This document shows positions 17,076 through 25,664 of a DNA stretch of 64,000 nucleotides, piece after piece (position 1 is the stretch's first letter; the number at the start of each line of letters is the position of its first letter). Under the pieces are notes generated by a model. The model saw only the letters and a list, made by a program, of their open reading frames with translations. It ran no database searches and had not been told where the DNA came from. The stretch is from Shewanella baltica (GTDB taxonomy: Bacteria > Pseudomonadota > Gammaproteobacteria > Enterobacterales > Shewanellaceae), in assembly GCF_900456975.1 (NCBI RefSeq), contig NZ_UGYM01000002.1, positions 4,650,001-4,714,000 on the forward strand, written 5' to 3'. The position numbers were made by a program, and so were the translations under genes.

Positions 17076-19187
17076 TTATTTCCCTGTCGCTACAGATGAC
17101 TTTTCAGGGGACGCTGAAGCCTGCTCAATCGCAGCAAGCACAAGATCAGTCGATAGAATTTCCGGTAACTCAATCCCTTGCGGCGCACCAGGGCCGTAAA
17201 CCACGTTGAATGGCACTCCGAAACGATTATGGCTTTGCAGGTAATAAGTAATGGGCTCAGAAGGCGTGGTCCAATCGCCCTTCATCGGCAAAATATGCGG
17301 CTGTTGCAACAGGCTATAGACTGGATCTTGCAAGATCACGCCAACTTTATTGGCCTTACAGGTGATACACCAATCGGCCGTCACATCGACAAACACAGTT
17401 TTTCCTTGGACCACCTGCTGATTAATCAATGCTTGATCCAATGGCGTCCAAGCAAGATCCGCAGGTAAAGGTTTAGCCCACTGGCTCGCCGTCATAAATG
17501 CGATAATCGCCGACAGTAAAATGCCGATACCTAAGCAGCTCACGATGGCAATCGCGCCATACTTTTTAGCCATAAACACCATAAATATCAGTGTAATGAC
17601 ACCCGCTAACGGCCACAGGTAGAGCACATCAATAAAGCTGGCCAACAGGCTAATCAGCCACAGACTGGTGATGAGCAACATGCCGGAGAAAAACACTTTG
17701 ACTGTATTCATCCAGCGACCGGGTTTGGGGAAATAACCCGCCACTTGCGGAAATGCCGCCACAATCAACCAAGGGAACGCCATACCCACGGCCAACGCGG
17801 TAAAGATGGCAAACAGGCTAAGTACATCGGCGCCCAAGGCGAAGGCGACTGCAGTACCCAAAAATGGTGCACTGCACGGTGTCGCCAGCAGCGTCGCAAA
17901 CATGCCCTGTAAAAAATGGCCGCTGTTATTATTGCCGCCCGTTGTCGCCAACTTGGTTTGCACGTTAGAGGGTAAGTTGATCTCAAACACACCTAACATA
18001 TTGAAGGCAAAAACTGTGGTCACCAGCGCCATAAAGCCGATAAACCAAGGGTTTTGGAACTGCACACCCCAACCAATCGCTTGACCCGTGAGCTTAAGCA
18101 TTAAGATAAAGCCAGCCAGTAACCAGAATGAGGCCAATATCCCCAGCGCTGATGCGATGAACTGTTGGCGGATTTGATTACGCTTCAGATCAGGCGCAGC
18201 TACCACTGAACTGAGCTTCATGCCGAGAACGGGTAACACGCAGGGCATGACGTTTAAGATCAAACCACCGATAAGCGCTAACAAAATCATGCCAAATATC
18301 GAGGTACTTGCTTGGGTAATCACCACAGGCTTAACTTCGGCGCTGTATTCCAACGCTCGCTCGCTATCGGCGACAGTCATGTTCAGCGATTTACCCAAAA
18401 CTTCAGGCTCGCCCAGCCAACTTTTACCGCTGAAAATACCGACCAATTGCTTGCCGTTAGCATCACTTTCGCTTGGCTTTAAGCTCACTAGCTTGAATGT
18501 GGTATCTGGCTCGCCATCGATAATCACTGTGGGTTGCTGCCAGTTGGCATCATTGAGTCTGACTTCAAGTTGACCTTTGGCGGCATCCCAACCCATTGTC
18601 ATGGCAGGATTCTGGCCCTCTTGGGACAACACTTTTTGTGGCACAAGCGACACGGCCTTGTTGTAGGCCAACATGGCATCGGTATCTGCTTGCAGCGCAT
18701 TGGGCGTGAAGTCGAGACTAATCTGATAATCCGTCAGTACACAGATAGTGGTACAGGTCGACAAGGTCACTTTGCCGCGCAGCTGGGTTGGTGCAGCGAT
18801 ATCATCGACTTTTAGGGTTAATGGGAAGGTGGTATTTCCTTTGTAACCAAAGGTTTGTAATCCCAATAATGAGAATTCCTCTGGCGCTGGCCACCTCCAA
18901 TCTACTTGCTGTAGATTGTGTGAGCCATCCCATTTGATGGTAGGCGCGATACCGCCTTCCCCAGGGCTACGCCAATAGGTTTTCCAATCACCCTCAAGTT
19001 GTACTTCAAGCACAGCGGGCAAAGTATTCGTTGTGGGATCAACTTCGCCCGTCAGCATAAAACGTACTTTGGCTGGCGGGTGATTATCGTTAACTAACCA
19101 CCCCGTCGATGCGGCCAATAGTGACGGACTCGTCACTATCAAGGCGAGTATCCAGAATCTGGTTAACATGGATTTTAATGTACTCAT
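17076..19187 (-). CDS. scsB: ScsB-like DsbD-family transmembrane electron transporter
   Basis: A 703-residue inner-membrane protein that moves electrons from cytoplasmic thioredoxin to periplasmic ScsC. After a signal peptide (ending SLLAA) comes a large periplasmic alpha domain with the Cys pair in LSTCTTICVLTD. A DsbD-like eight-helix core follows, with its two Cys in MPCVLPVLGMK and TPCSAPFLGTA. The C-terminal thioredoxin-like gamma domain has DWCITCKAN. All three redox pairs are present. GGGGACAAA before the ATG is the likely ribosome site. It is separated from scsA by 279 nt in which no other gene was seen. Confidence 0.9.
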   Translation of the reverse strand: MSTLKSMLTRFWILALIVTSPSLLAASTGWLVNDNHPPAKVRFMLTGEVDPTTNTLPAVLEVQLEGDWKTYWRSPGEGGIAPTIKWDGSHNLQQVDWRWPAPEEFSLLGLQTFGYKGNTTFPLTLKVDDIAAPTQLRGKVTLSTCTTICVLTDYQISLDFTPNALQADTDAMLAYNKAVSLVPQKVLSQEGQNPAMTMGWDAAKGQLEVRLNDANWQQPTVIIDGEPDTTFKLVSLKPSESDANGKQLVGIFSGKSWLGEPEVLGKSLNMTVADSERALEYSAEVKPVVITQASTSIFGMILLALIGGLILNVMPCVLPVLGMKLSSVVAAPDLKRNQIRQQFIASALGILASFWLLAGFILMLKLTGQAIGWGVQFQNPWFIGFMALVTTVFAFNMLGVFEINLPSNVQTKLATTGGNNNSGHFLQGMFATLLATPCSAPFLGTAVAFALGADVLSLFAIFTALAVGMAFPWLIVAAFPQVAGYFPKPGRWMNTVKVFFSGMLLITSLWLISLLASFIDVLYLWPLAGVITLIFMVFMAKKYGAIAIVSCLGIGILLSAIIAFMTASQWAKPLPADLAWTPLDQALINQQVVQGKTVFVDVTADWCITCKANKVGVILQDPVYSLLQQPHILPMKGDWTTPSEPITYYLQSHNRFGVPFNVVYGPGAPQGIELPEILSTDLVLAAIEQASASPEKSSVATGK

Positions 19188-19466
19188 TTTGTCCCCATTG
19201 GCATGAACTGTTCGTTATGCCCTGTAAATGCTTGCTTTACTGCTTAACTCTGCCCCCGTTACAAAGGGCGTGATGGCTTAAGAAAAATCAGTGTGGTAGC
19301 AGGCTTAATTCAAGAAATTTGATCTGAGATAGGATGTGTAAAAGCGGACGTTCTGCAGCTGGGTAATGGTCCTTTCAACCGGTAAACGGGTAAGAAAAGC
19401 CAACGATCGAGCTAGAGAATGGGCGCCAGAATAAACTCACCTATCAGTTTGATAAGTAAATTATTT

Positions 19467-19928
19467 CTATTCTTGAAAGCGACAGAGAGTGAGATGTATT
19501 CGCCTAGGTTTAGCTTGATAACCTTGTATGGGTAACAGTGTTATTACGCGGGAGGCGCGGGGAAGTAACGGAAGTAGGAACAACAGGATAAGAAATGGAA
19601 TGGAACTCGGTGCATCGATGCAGGTTCGGATCGATTTCTCAGACAATTCACATTTTTTAGGCTCGCTTTTGACCAGCTCAGTACCCGCCGCTTGGGCATC
19701 GACGTGACTAGCCATATTGCTTGAAGCTGAGCTGCTGTTTAAAGCTGAACTCGAGTTTAAAACTGAGTTGGCGTTAAAACCAGCACCAGAAAAAGACGTA
19801 GCCGACATCGCTTGCGCGCTCGACTCCTTGAGCAACAAGTTAAGTATTCCACTGTTTTGAGTCAAACAGAACAAGGTCAGAATGGTAAACACCATCACGC
19901 CCCATAAGTTGCCTGTTTTCTTAGTCAA
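19467..19928 (-). CDS. scsA: ScsA-like small membrane protein of the scs copper cluster
   Basis: A 153-residue protein with an N-terminal hydrophobic helix (VMVFTILTLFCLTQNSGILNLLL). A Ser/Ala/Asn-rich linker follows, then the Cys-containing stretch KKCELSEKSIRTCIDAPSS and a second hydrophobic helix (about 108-123, FLILLFLLPLLP). Two helices around a short Cys-bearing periplasmic loop fit ScsA, whose biochemical role is poorly known. Identification rests mainly on its place upstream of scsB. The start is TTG; an ATG at 19895 (behind GGGGCG) is an alternative. The Ser/Asn-rich linker contains short imperfect repeats (LNSSSA). Confidence 0.6.
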   Translation of the reverse strand: MTKKTGNLWGVMVFTILTLFCLTQNSGILNLLLKESSAQAMSATSFSGAGFNANSVLNSSSALNSSSASSNMASHVDAQAAGTELVKSEPKKCELSEKSIRTCIDAPSSIPFLILLFLLPLLPRASRVITLLPIQGYQAKPRRIHLTLCRFQE

Positions 19929-20091
19929 TAACGTAAAAATTTGGATTTCTCTTCGTCTTATTCTTTGATAATAAAGATAAAAAATGAGTGTCTTTCAACA
20001 TATAGCTGCAGATAAGACCGGCGGATTGTAACAATAGTTCATCAACAAGCAAATTATTTTGGCTTGCCTGAAAAATAGATACAGACAAAGC

Positions 20092-20841
20092 TTATGCTGA
20101 AAACCCACCATCAATCATCAAACTCGCACCAGTGATGTAGCCCGCTTCTGGACCCGCGATAAAGGCGACAAAACTGGCAATCTCTTCGGCTTTACCATAA
20201 CGACCCAGAGCACCCATCGCCTTAACGGGCTCAGATGAATCACCGTTATCAGGGTTCATATCGGTATCCACAGGTCCTGGCTGAATATTGTTCACCGTAA
20301 TGGCACGTGGGCCTAAATCCCGCGCTAATCCTTTGGCCAAACCGACTAAGGCAGATTTACTCATGCCGTAAATCGCACCACCTACAAACGGAATACGCTC
20401 AGCGTTGGTGCTACCGATATTGATGATGCGGCCGCCATCATTCATGTGCAGCGCAGCTTCTTGACTGGCCACAAACACACTGCGCACATTAGTGTTAACA
20501 GTTCGTTCCCAGTCTTCTAACGTCAGGTTCTCGATGCTATCCCAAATCAACGTGCCCGCATTATTGACGACTATGTCCAAACCTCCGAAAAGCGCTTTGG
20601 TCTCGCGGATGGCACGACGGATCGCTTCTGGATCAGTACTGTCAGCCTTAATGGCAACGGCTTGACCACCCTGCGATATAACTTCATCCACCAGCAATTG
20701 TGACTGCGCCTCAGAAGACACATAGGTAAAGGCAACCGCGGCGCCGTCACTCGCTAAACGCTTAACGATGGCAGCACCGATACCACGGCTACCACCTTGT
20801 ACAAAAGCCACTTTACCTTGCAGATTATTCGACGATTTCAT
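20092..20841 (-). CDS. Short-chain dehydrogenase/reductase (3-oxoacyl-ACP reductase-like)
   Basis: A 249-residue classical SDR. The NAD(P)-binding loop is QGGSRGIGAA, followed by the NNAG motif, the catalytic Ser in IGSTNAERIP and the YGMSK active-site Tyr/Lys. The C-terminal SLMIDGG phrase is typical of FabG-like members. Substrate cannot be told from sequence. The start at 20841 (MKSSNN) gives the family length; longer frames exist upstream. It is transcribed divergently from a LysR regulator, a common arrangement in which the regulator controls the enzyme. It overlaps nothing and ends alone, 163 nt after scsA starts. Confidence 0.9.
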   Translation of the reverse strand: MKSSNNLQGKVAFVQGGSRGIGAAIVKRLASDGAAVAFTYVSSEAQSQLLVDEVISQGGQAVAIKADSTDPEAIRRAIRETKALFGGLDIVVNNAGTLIWDSIENLTLEDWERTVNTNVRSVFVASQEAALHMNDGGRIINIGSTNAERIPFVGGAIYGMSKSALVGLAKGLARDLGPRAITVNNIQPGPVDTDMNPDNGDSSEPVKAMGALGRYGKAEEIASFVAFIAGPEAGYITGASLMIDGGFSA

Positions 20842-21025
20842 AGTTAGCTCACTCAATAGGAATAAAAAATTCATGGTATAGAAAACGTTACTTATCAATC
20901 ATAAATTAGCCATTGACCAGTTATTAACGCTCATTTTCATACTGTGGTAGTAGCTTACGCGATTCACTTGCCATGATTAAGTCACTAAAATGACCATCAC
21001 TAAGTCCTTCAAGGAATTAATTACT

Positions 21026-21946
21026 GTGATAAATAATCAATTTGTTGAGATACGCCATTTCGTCACAGTTGCACAGCTCGGCAGTTATACCTTAGCGGCG
21101 CAGGCGTTAGGCATGACAGGTTCGGCGCTCAGTAAAAGCATAGTGCGATTAGAAACCCGCTTAGGCACTAAACTTTTACACCGCACCACAAGGCGTGTGA
21201 GCTTAACCAATGATGGCGATTCGTACCTCAAAGACTGCCAAAATGCTATGGCAATCCTAGACAATGCACAAAGCCGACTCGGCAGCGAACAGCAAATTCC
21301 CTCAGGTCGAGTGCGAGTGGATTTACCCGTCACGTTTGGGCGGCGATATATACTGCCAACCCTATTATCACTATCGCAAAAATATCCCAAGCTCGAGTTA
21401 TCTATCACCTTCAACGATAGAACGACCGACTTATTCAGTGACGGCATTGATTTGGCAGTGCGTGTCGGACAACTCGGCGACACTGTGGATTTAGTCGCCC
21501 GTAGATTAGGGGAACAACGCCGAGTGATCTGCGCATCTCCTGCCTATTTTGCTCGACTTGGCACGCCACAAGACAAAGCAGATCTCAGCCAGCACCAATG
21601 CATTGTTGGCTGGCCGCTCGGGCAGCAACATCGCTGGTTACTTAAAAATGAGGATGGGATCATCGAGGCCTATGACATTCCAGTACGCCACGAAATCGCT
21701 GATTGCGAAGCCATTTTAGCGGCCACACTGGCGGGAGTGGGTTTAGCGCAAGTGCCGATATGGTTGGTTGAGGACTATCTTAAAACCGGTGAACTCATCT
21801 CGGTACTGGACGAACTCGCCAGTGACGACACGCCTATCCACCTGATTTGGCTTAAAACCCCTTACCTCCAACCCAAGCTACGGGTGATCATCGAAGAACT
21901 GCTGGAACTAGCCAAAACGCCAAAAAGCAGATTTAAGGCAGAATAA
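21026..21946 (+). CDS. LysR-family transcriptional regulator (CrgA/DsdC-type)
   Basis: A 306-residue LysR protein with an N-terminal winged helix-turn-helix (FVTVAQLGSYTLAAQALGMTGSALSKSIVRLE, quoted by its positions about 9-40; key residues Ser-Ala-Ala and Ser-Lys-Ser) and a periplasmic-binding-protein-like effector domain from about 80 on. The phrases FSDGIDLAVRVGQLGD and AGVGLAQVP are typical. The GTG at 21026 is preferred because AAGGA lies 10 nt upstream and it puts the HTH at the usual distance; an ATG at 20990 would add 12 residues. It probably regulates the divergent SDR gene through the 184-nt gap between them. Effector unknown. Confidence 0.88.
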   Translation: MINNQFVEIRHFVTVAQLGSYTLAAQALGMTGSALSKSIVRLETRLGTKLLHRTTRRVSLTNDGDSYLKDCQNAMAILDNAQSRLGSEQQIPSGRVRVDLPVTFGRRYILPTLLSLSQKYPKLELSITFNDRTTDLFSDGIDLAVRVGQLGDTVDLVARRLGEQRRVICASPAYFARLGTPQDKADLSQHQCIVGWPLGQQHRWLLKNEDGIIEAYDIPVRHEIADCEAILAATLAGVGLAQVPIWLVEDYLKTGELISVLDELASDDTPIHLIWLKTPYLQPKLRVIIEELLELAKTPKSRFKAE

Positions 21947-21978
21947 GTGAAAGGCCTCGACTGAGCGCGACCTTTCAC
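21947..21978. terminator. Shared hairpin between convergent genes
   Basis: GTGAAAGG (21947-21954) pairs with CCTTTCAC (21971-21978) over a 16-nt loop, followed by TTTGGG. It starts right after the LysR stop and ends 15 nt before the convergent acetyltransferase stop. The T-run is short, so termination is likely but weak. Confidence 0.5.
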
Positions 21979-21992
21979 TTTGGGACTAACGG

Positions 21993-22640
21993 TTATTTGC
22001 TTTGATGTATGGATTGATCATAGCGAGTGATCGCTTTGCTGAGCGCGTCAATATCCGCCGAACACAAATACCGCTTTAAGCTTTCAAACTTTTCGGCAGG
22101 CCAATCGTAGATTTTTAACGCCAGTAACTCAGTAATGACGTCTTTATCAAACCGATACTTGATTAATTTCGCAGGTGATCCCGCCACAATACTGTAGGGT
22201 TCGATATTTTGAGTGACGACACTATTTGCGGCAACAACCGCACCTTCACCTATCGTCACCCCAGGCATCAACATACATCTCATGCCTAACCAAGCCCCAT
22301 CACCAATATGAGTATCGCCTTTGCCTACATAGGCCTCCTCGATGAAATCCATAAAGGGATATAAACAAAACCAATCCGCTCTATGCGTATGATTTCCGCC
22401 CATTAAGATTACAACTTCGGCGGCGATACACACATAGTTCCCGATATAAAGTTTATCGATAGGCCACTTAGGCTCCCACTCACGGCTCACTTCATCACCA
22501 TGAAGATATCTCACTGCGGATCCCTCAAAGCCAGCATCCCAGCAATCACTGTAATAGCTATGTTGGCCTTTGACTATGATATTGGGATTGGTGACCACCT
22601 CATGCAATAACTGAACTTTTGACCAATGCTTGTTCTGCAT
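21993..22640 (-). CDS. CatB/Vat-like hexapeptide-repeat O-acetyltransferase
   Basis: A 215-residue left-handed beta-helix acetyltransferase resembling xenobiotic acetyltransferases (type B chloramphenicol and streptogramin A acetyltransferases). It has the N-terminal PNIIVKGQHSYYS, the catalytic-His loop GGNHTHRADW, hexapeptide turns (HIGDGAWLG, VTIGEGAVVAANSVV) and the GSPAKLI closing motif. The family transfers acetyl from acetyl-CoA to hydroxyl groups. Whether it confers resistance cannot be said; many chromosomal members have no known substrate. It stands alone on the minus strand; its promoter lies in the AT-rich stretch after 22640. Confidence 0.85.
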   Translation of the reverse strand: MQNKHWSKVQLLHEVVTNPNIIVKGQHSYYSDCWDAGFEGSAVRYLHGDEVSREWEPKWPIDKLYIGNYVCIAAEVVILMGGNHTHRADWFCLYPFMDFIEEAYVGKGDTHIGDGAWLGMRCMLMPGVTIGEGAVVAANSVVTQNIEPYSIVAGSPAKLIKYRFDKDVITELLALKIYDWPAEKFESLKRYLCSADIDALSKAITRYDQSIHQSK

Positions 22641-22962
22641 TGTAAATCCTCTTTATAAACAAAATAATAAATATAAGACATGATGTTATGAGAAGTTTCA
22701 CATTAGAATAGTCAGTGAATACGCGGTTGTTTTAGCAGAGGAATGAGTTTCATATAAAAGTCATAAGTGGGTATCAAAAAGAAAATAGCCCATAAAGCTG
22801 AAATATCGACATGAGCTATGCCAGCCGACATGTTAACCACCATAGCCCGCCGCTGCAAAGCTATGATGGTTAGTTAAGTCACACGTTTAGACAATGACTT
22901 GAGGGTGAAAAACATTTTGATCGTAAAAATATTCCACTTTTTTGCCGCGCAATAAAATCTAA
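22641..22962. repeat. Intergenic region with a 12-bp imperfect hairpin
   Basis: This 322-nt gap holds the acetyltransferase promoter side and the 3' side of the solute-binding protein gene. AACCACCATAGC (22835-22846) pairs with GCTATGATGGTT (22860-22871) with one mismatch and a 13-nt loop. It has no T-run on either strand, so it may be a transcript-end stabiliser. Nothing else was recognised. Confidence 0.4.
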
Positions 22963-23706
22963 TCAATCATATTTACCTTTATATAAATCTTGAACCATTG
23001 TTTGATATAGCCCTGATTTCTGTATTTTTTCAAAGCCAGAATCATACTTTTCGACAAGAGCTTCGACATTAGGGTAATTTTTAGAAAACATGAGGAAGGA
23101 GAAATTTTCATCATACGCTAAAGGGTGTATTTGAATTTTAGCTTGTTCTTCAGCAGATAAATCGCGTATCAGTTTCAGCCCCACGGCTTCATTTACAATG
23201 AACGCGTCAAAACGTTTAGCAAGTAGCATCTTGATTCCCTGTGGGTATTCGTTTAACTCTTGAACTTTAACTCCTATCTCAGTCAATGCGTTAACATAGT
23301 AATCGGCTCGGTTGCTCCCGATAGTAAATTGTTTAAGATCACTCATAATCTTCCAGTCAAACTGACTATCAACTCGTTCAATAAATACGCTGCGAGAAAC
23401 GATTATCGGTTTCTTACTGAACAGATATTGGGCTTTACGATCTTCTTGAATGGACCAACCGGGTGACGCGAGAAAATACCCATTACCGGTTTCGACTTCA
23501 ATACGAGCCCAAGGTTTGAACTCGAATTTTGCGGTAATTCCTTCCTGCTCAAAAGCGATTGTGACCACATCGTTTAAAAAACCTAATCCTTTCAATTTAG
23601 CGCCAGCATACGGAGACCATTCTCCGCTACCGATAAGAACATCTTGGTTTGCAGCCGCAACAAAGGCACTCATAGTTAAAATCAGGAACAGCAGAAACTT
23701 ACTCAT
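22963..23706 (-). CDS. Periplasmic solute-binding protein (SBP_bac_3-like)
   Basis: A 247-residue exported protein: signal peptide FLLFLILTMSAFVAAAN, then a type II periplasmic binding fold (two lobes). Family phrases are GEWSPYAGAKLKGLGFLNDVV, the lobe crossover around LKQFTIGSNRADYYV, and LLAKRFDAFIVNEAVG. The start at 23706 has AGGAG six nt upstream. No permease or ATPase genes are near, so it is one of the orphan binding proteins common in Shewanella and may be a sensor or an amino-acid scavenger (inference). It is the last minus-strand gene before the Fur-controlled iron locus. Confidence 0.82.
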   Translation of the reverse strand: MSKFLLFLILTMSAFVAAANQDVLIGSGEWSPYAGAKLKGLGFLNDVVTIAFEQEGITAKFEFKPWARIEVETGNGYFLASPGWSIQEDRKAQYLFSKKPIIVSRSVFIERVDSQFDWKIMSDLKQFTIGSNRADYYVNALTEIGVKVQELNEYPQGIKMLLAKRFDAFIVNEAVGLKLIRDLSAEEQAKIQIHPLAYDENFSFLMFSKNYPNVEALVEKYDSGFEKIQKSGLYQTMVQDLYKGKYD

Positions 23707-24003
23707 CAATTTCTCCTAAAATATTCCAACTTTCTTTTTATTCACTTAGAAACTAAGTCAAACCACCAGCAAGCTAAACCTAACAAGATGTTTTTATATC
23801 ATTAATGAATCACCATATTTTTCAAAAAGATAATCGGTAGTCCTATAGAGATAAGGCTCAAGTTTAGTTGAGCCAGTCAAAAACACAAAAAGATAGGCGA
23901 ATCCTTTTGCTCGAAAGTCGCATAAAACAGGATTACAGCTTATTTCCACCATGATTATCGCTATGCATAAGCAGGTAATCTCATGGGCGTAATGACACAA
24001 AAC

Positions 24004-24032
24004 TTGACCTATCAAATGATAATCAATATCAT
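24004..24032 (+). promoter_or_regulatory. Sigma-70 promoter overlapped by a Fur box
   Basis: TTGACC (24004-24009), 17-nt spacer, TATCAT (24027-24032) forms a near-consensus promoter. TGATAATCAATATCA (24017-24031) matches the 7-1-7 Fur consensus TGATAATNATTATCA at all but one position and covers the spacer and -10. Fur-iron would thus block the promoter of the sigma factor gene at 24065. The 358-nt gap before it (23707-24064) holds nothing else convincing. Confidence 0.8.
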
Positions 24033-24064
24033 TACAGCATTATTAATATTCTTGCCTATACCGT

Positions 24065-24571
24065 ATGACGTCGGTCAATATTTCTTCTCCTATCAATAAC
24101 CTATATAGAGATAACCAGTTTTGGCTACGCGGCTGGCTATACTCACGCGTGGGTTGTTCAGAAACAGCGGCCGACCTAGCCCAAGATACATTTCTACGTT
24201 TGTTAAAAACCGGAAATTTACCGCCTTCAGGCGAATCGCGGCGTTTTTTAACCCGCATTGCCAAAGGATTGATGATTGACGCTTATCGTCGGCAGAAGAT
24301 TGAAGAAGCCTACCTAGAAAGTTTGAGCTTGATGCCAGAAACATTCATTCCTGGGCCAGAAATCCATCATGTCATCATTGAAACACTCGCTGAAATTGCC
24401 GTTATGCTCGATAACTTGCCGGATAATGTGCGCTTGACGCTGTTACTGCGCCAGATAGAGGGTTTAAGCTATGCCGACATTGCTAAGCAACTATCAGTTT
24501 CTGTTTCATCGGTAGAAAAGTACGTTGCGCGAGGCTTAGCGGCCTGCTGCCTCGCGCTGGAATCCTATTAG
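24065..24571 (+). CDS. FecI-type ECF sigma factor of an iron-uptake locus
   Basis: A 168-residue ECF sigma factor with region 2 (DLAQDTFLRLL, then FLTRIAKGLMIDAYRR) and region 4 (LLLRQIEGLSYADIAKQLSVSVSSVEKYVARGL, positions about 130-162). The ending SVEKYVARGL is characteristic of FecI-like sigmas. It would direct transcription of the downstream TonB-dependent receptor when its receptor and FecR signal that ferric siderophore is present. No good ribosome site precedes the ATG. Its own promoter carries a Fur box. The FecR gene starts 2 nt after its stop. Confidence 0.92.
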   Translation: MTSVNISSPINNLYRDNQFWLRGWLYSRVGCSETAADLAQDTFLRLLKTGNLPPSGESRRFLTRIAKGLMIDAYRRQKIEEAYLESLSLMPETFIPGPEIHHVIIETLAEIAVMLDNLPDNVRLTLLLRQIEGLSYADIAKQLSVSVSSVEKYVARGLAACCLALESY

Positions 24572-24573
24572 TC

Positions 24574-25563
24574 ATGCCTGCCAATCAATCCGGGGCCGAG
24601 AATATCGGGCAGGAAAACAACTGCGATGCCATTGAAGCTGCTGCTGGCTGGATGGCACGTCTGTTGGCGGATGACGCTACCGAGCAGGATAGTATTAACT
24701 GCCAACAATGGCGTGACCAAAGCTCACTTCACGAACAAGCATGGCAACGCATGTGCCAGATCACTGGCAAGTTCGCCTCCTTACCTAAGGGTACAGGCAT
24801 CCAAGTGCTTGAAAAAGTTAGCCAGTCCGTCGTATCACGTCGGCGTTTCCTCAATGTTTTAGCGCTGGCAGGGATTGGCGTCACCGCGACTTGGCTTGGC
24901 GCGTCACAGACTCGACTTGGCCGGAGTCTGCAGGCTCAATACCGCACCGGCGCAAACGAAACTCGCACCTTTACTCTTGAAGATGGCACCCGCTTAACAC
25001 TAAACATAGATACTGCAGTGGATGTGGATTTCTCCGCCGAGAAACGGCAAATACAACTCCATCAAGGAGAGATCTTGATCAAAACGGGTCATGAATCTCC
25101 CCGTCGCCAATTCTTAGTCACCACTCACTTTGGCCAACTAATCGCGTTAGGTACTGAGTTCTGCATCCGCCAATACGAATACTATGCCCGTGTAGCCGTA
25201 ATCGACGGCGCAGTAGAAGCTTATGCTGCCAGTGGTGGTAAGCCACAACGAGTGGATGCAGGCCAACAAACTCGATTTGATAAGACAATGATTGCGCCTC
25301 CTAAACCGCTACAAAACGCAGCGATAAGTTGGCGTCATGGCAAGCTAGTGGCAGAAGGGATGCGGGTAGCGGATTTTATCGAGGAGATCGGCCGCTATCG
25401 ACCCGGCTTCACGCTATACGATAGTGCCGTGGCCAATTTGACCATCAGCGGCGTATTTTCTCTGCAAGATACCGACCTTGCCCTACAAAGCCTTGCAAGC
25501 AGCCTGTCAGTAGAACTGCAATATCGCACCGCTTACTGGGTCAAAGTGATCCCAGCCCGCTAA
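24574..25563 (+). CDS. FecR-family sigma regulator
   Basis: A 329-residue inner-membrane regulator. The N-terminal cytoplasmic domain has a FecR_N-type helix with AAGWMARLLADD and WRDQSSLHEQAWQRM. A transmembrane helix follows (about 91-110, after SRRRF, which also looks like a twin-arginine motif). The periplasmic FecR domain contains ALGTEFCIRQY, and an STN-like C-terminal part is present (VADFIEEIGRYRPGF to the end). Such proteins hold the sigma factor inactive and pass on the signal from the receptor's N-terminal domain. It lies between sigma and receptor, as in fecI-fecR-fecA. Confidence 0.92.
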   Translation: MPANQSGAENIGQENNCDAIEAAAGWMARLLADDATEQDSINCQQWRDQSSLHEQAWQRMCQITGKFASLPKGTGIQVLEKVSQSVVSRRRFLNVLALAGIGVTATWLGASQTRLGRSLQAQYRTGANETRTFTLEDGTRLTLNIDTAVDVDFSAEKRQIQLHQGEILIKTGHESPRRQFLVTTHFGQLIALGTEFCIRQYEYYARVAVIDGAVEAYAASGGKPQRVDAGQQTRFDKTMIAPPKPLQNAAISWRHGKLVAEGMRVADFIEEIGRYRPGFTLYDSAVANLTISGVFSLQDTDLALQSLASSLSVELQYRTAYWVKVIPAR

Positions 25564-25664
25564 AACCTTAACGCTGAAAATTATTTTCAAAAATTTTTAC
25601 GGGTTTTGCGATCTCGTTCGGAATAGTAGATAGAACCTATTAACTTTCCCCCTTGGGACTCTCT

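Noticed and set aside
21993..22640. A chloramphenicol or streptogramin resistance gene
   Set aside because: The fold and motifs are those of the CatB/Vat superfamily, but chromosomal members often have no resistance role; only the family-level call is supported.
23794..24015. Minus-strand frame of 73 codons over the Fur-box region
   Set aside because: It covers the promoter of the sigma gene on the other strand and lacks a ribosome site; Cys/Ile-rich composition without a recognisable pattern.
24838..24910. Twin-arginine export signal in the FecR protein (SRRRF)
   Set aside because: It sits about 90 residues in, just before the single transmembrane helix expected of FecR proteins, so it is more simply a positive-inside anchor, though Tat insertion has been discussed for some FecR-type proteins.
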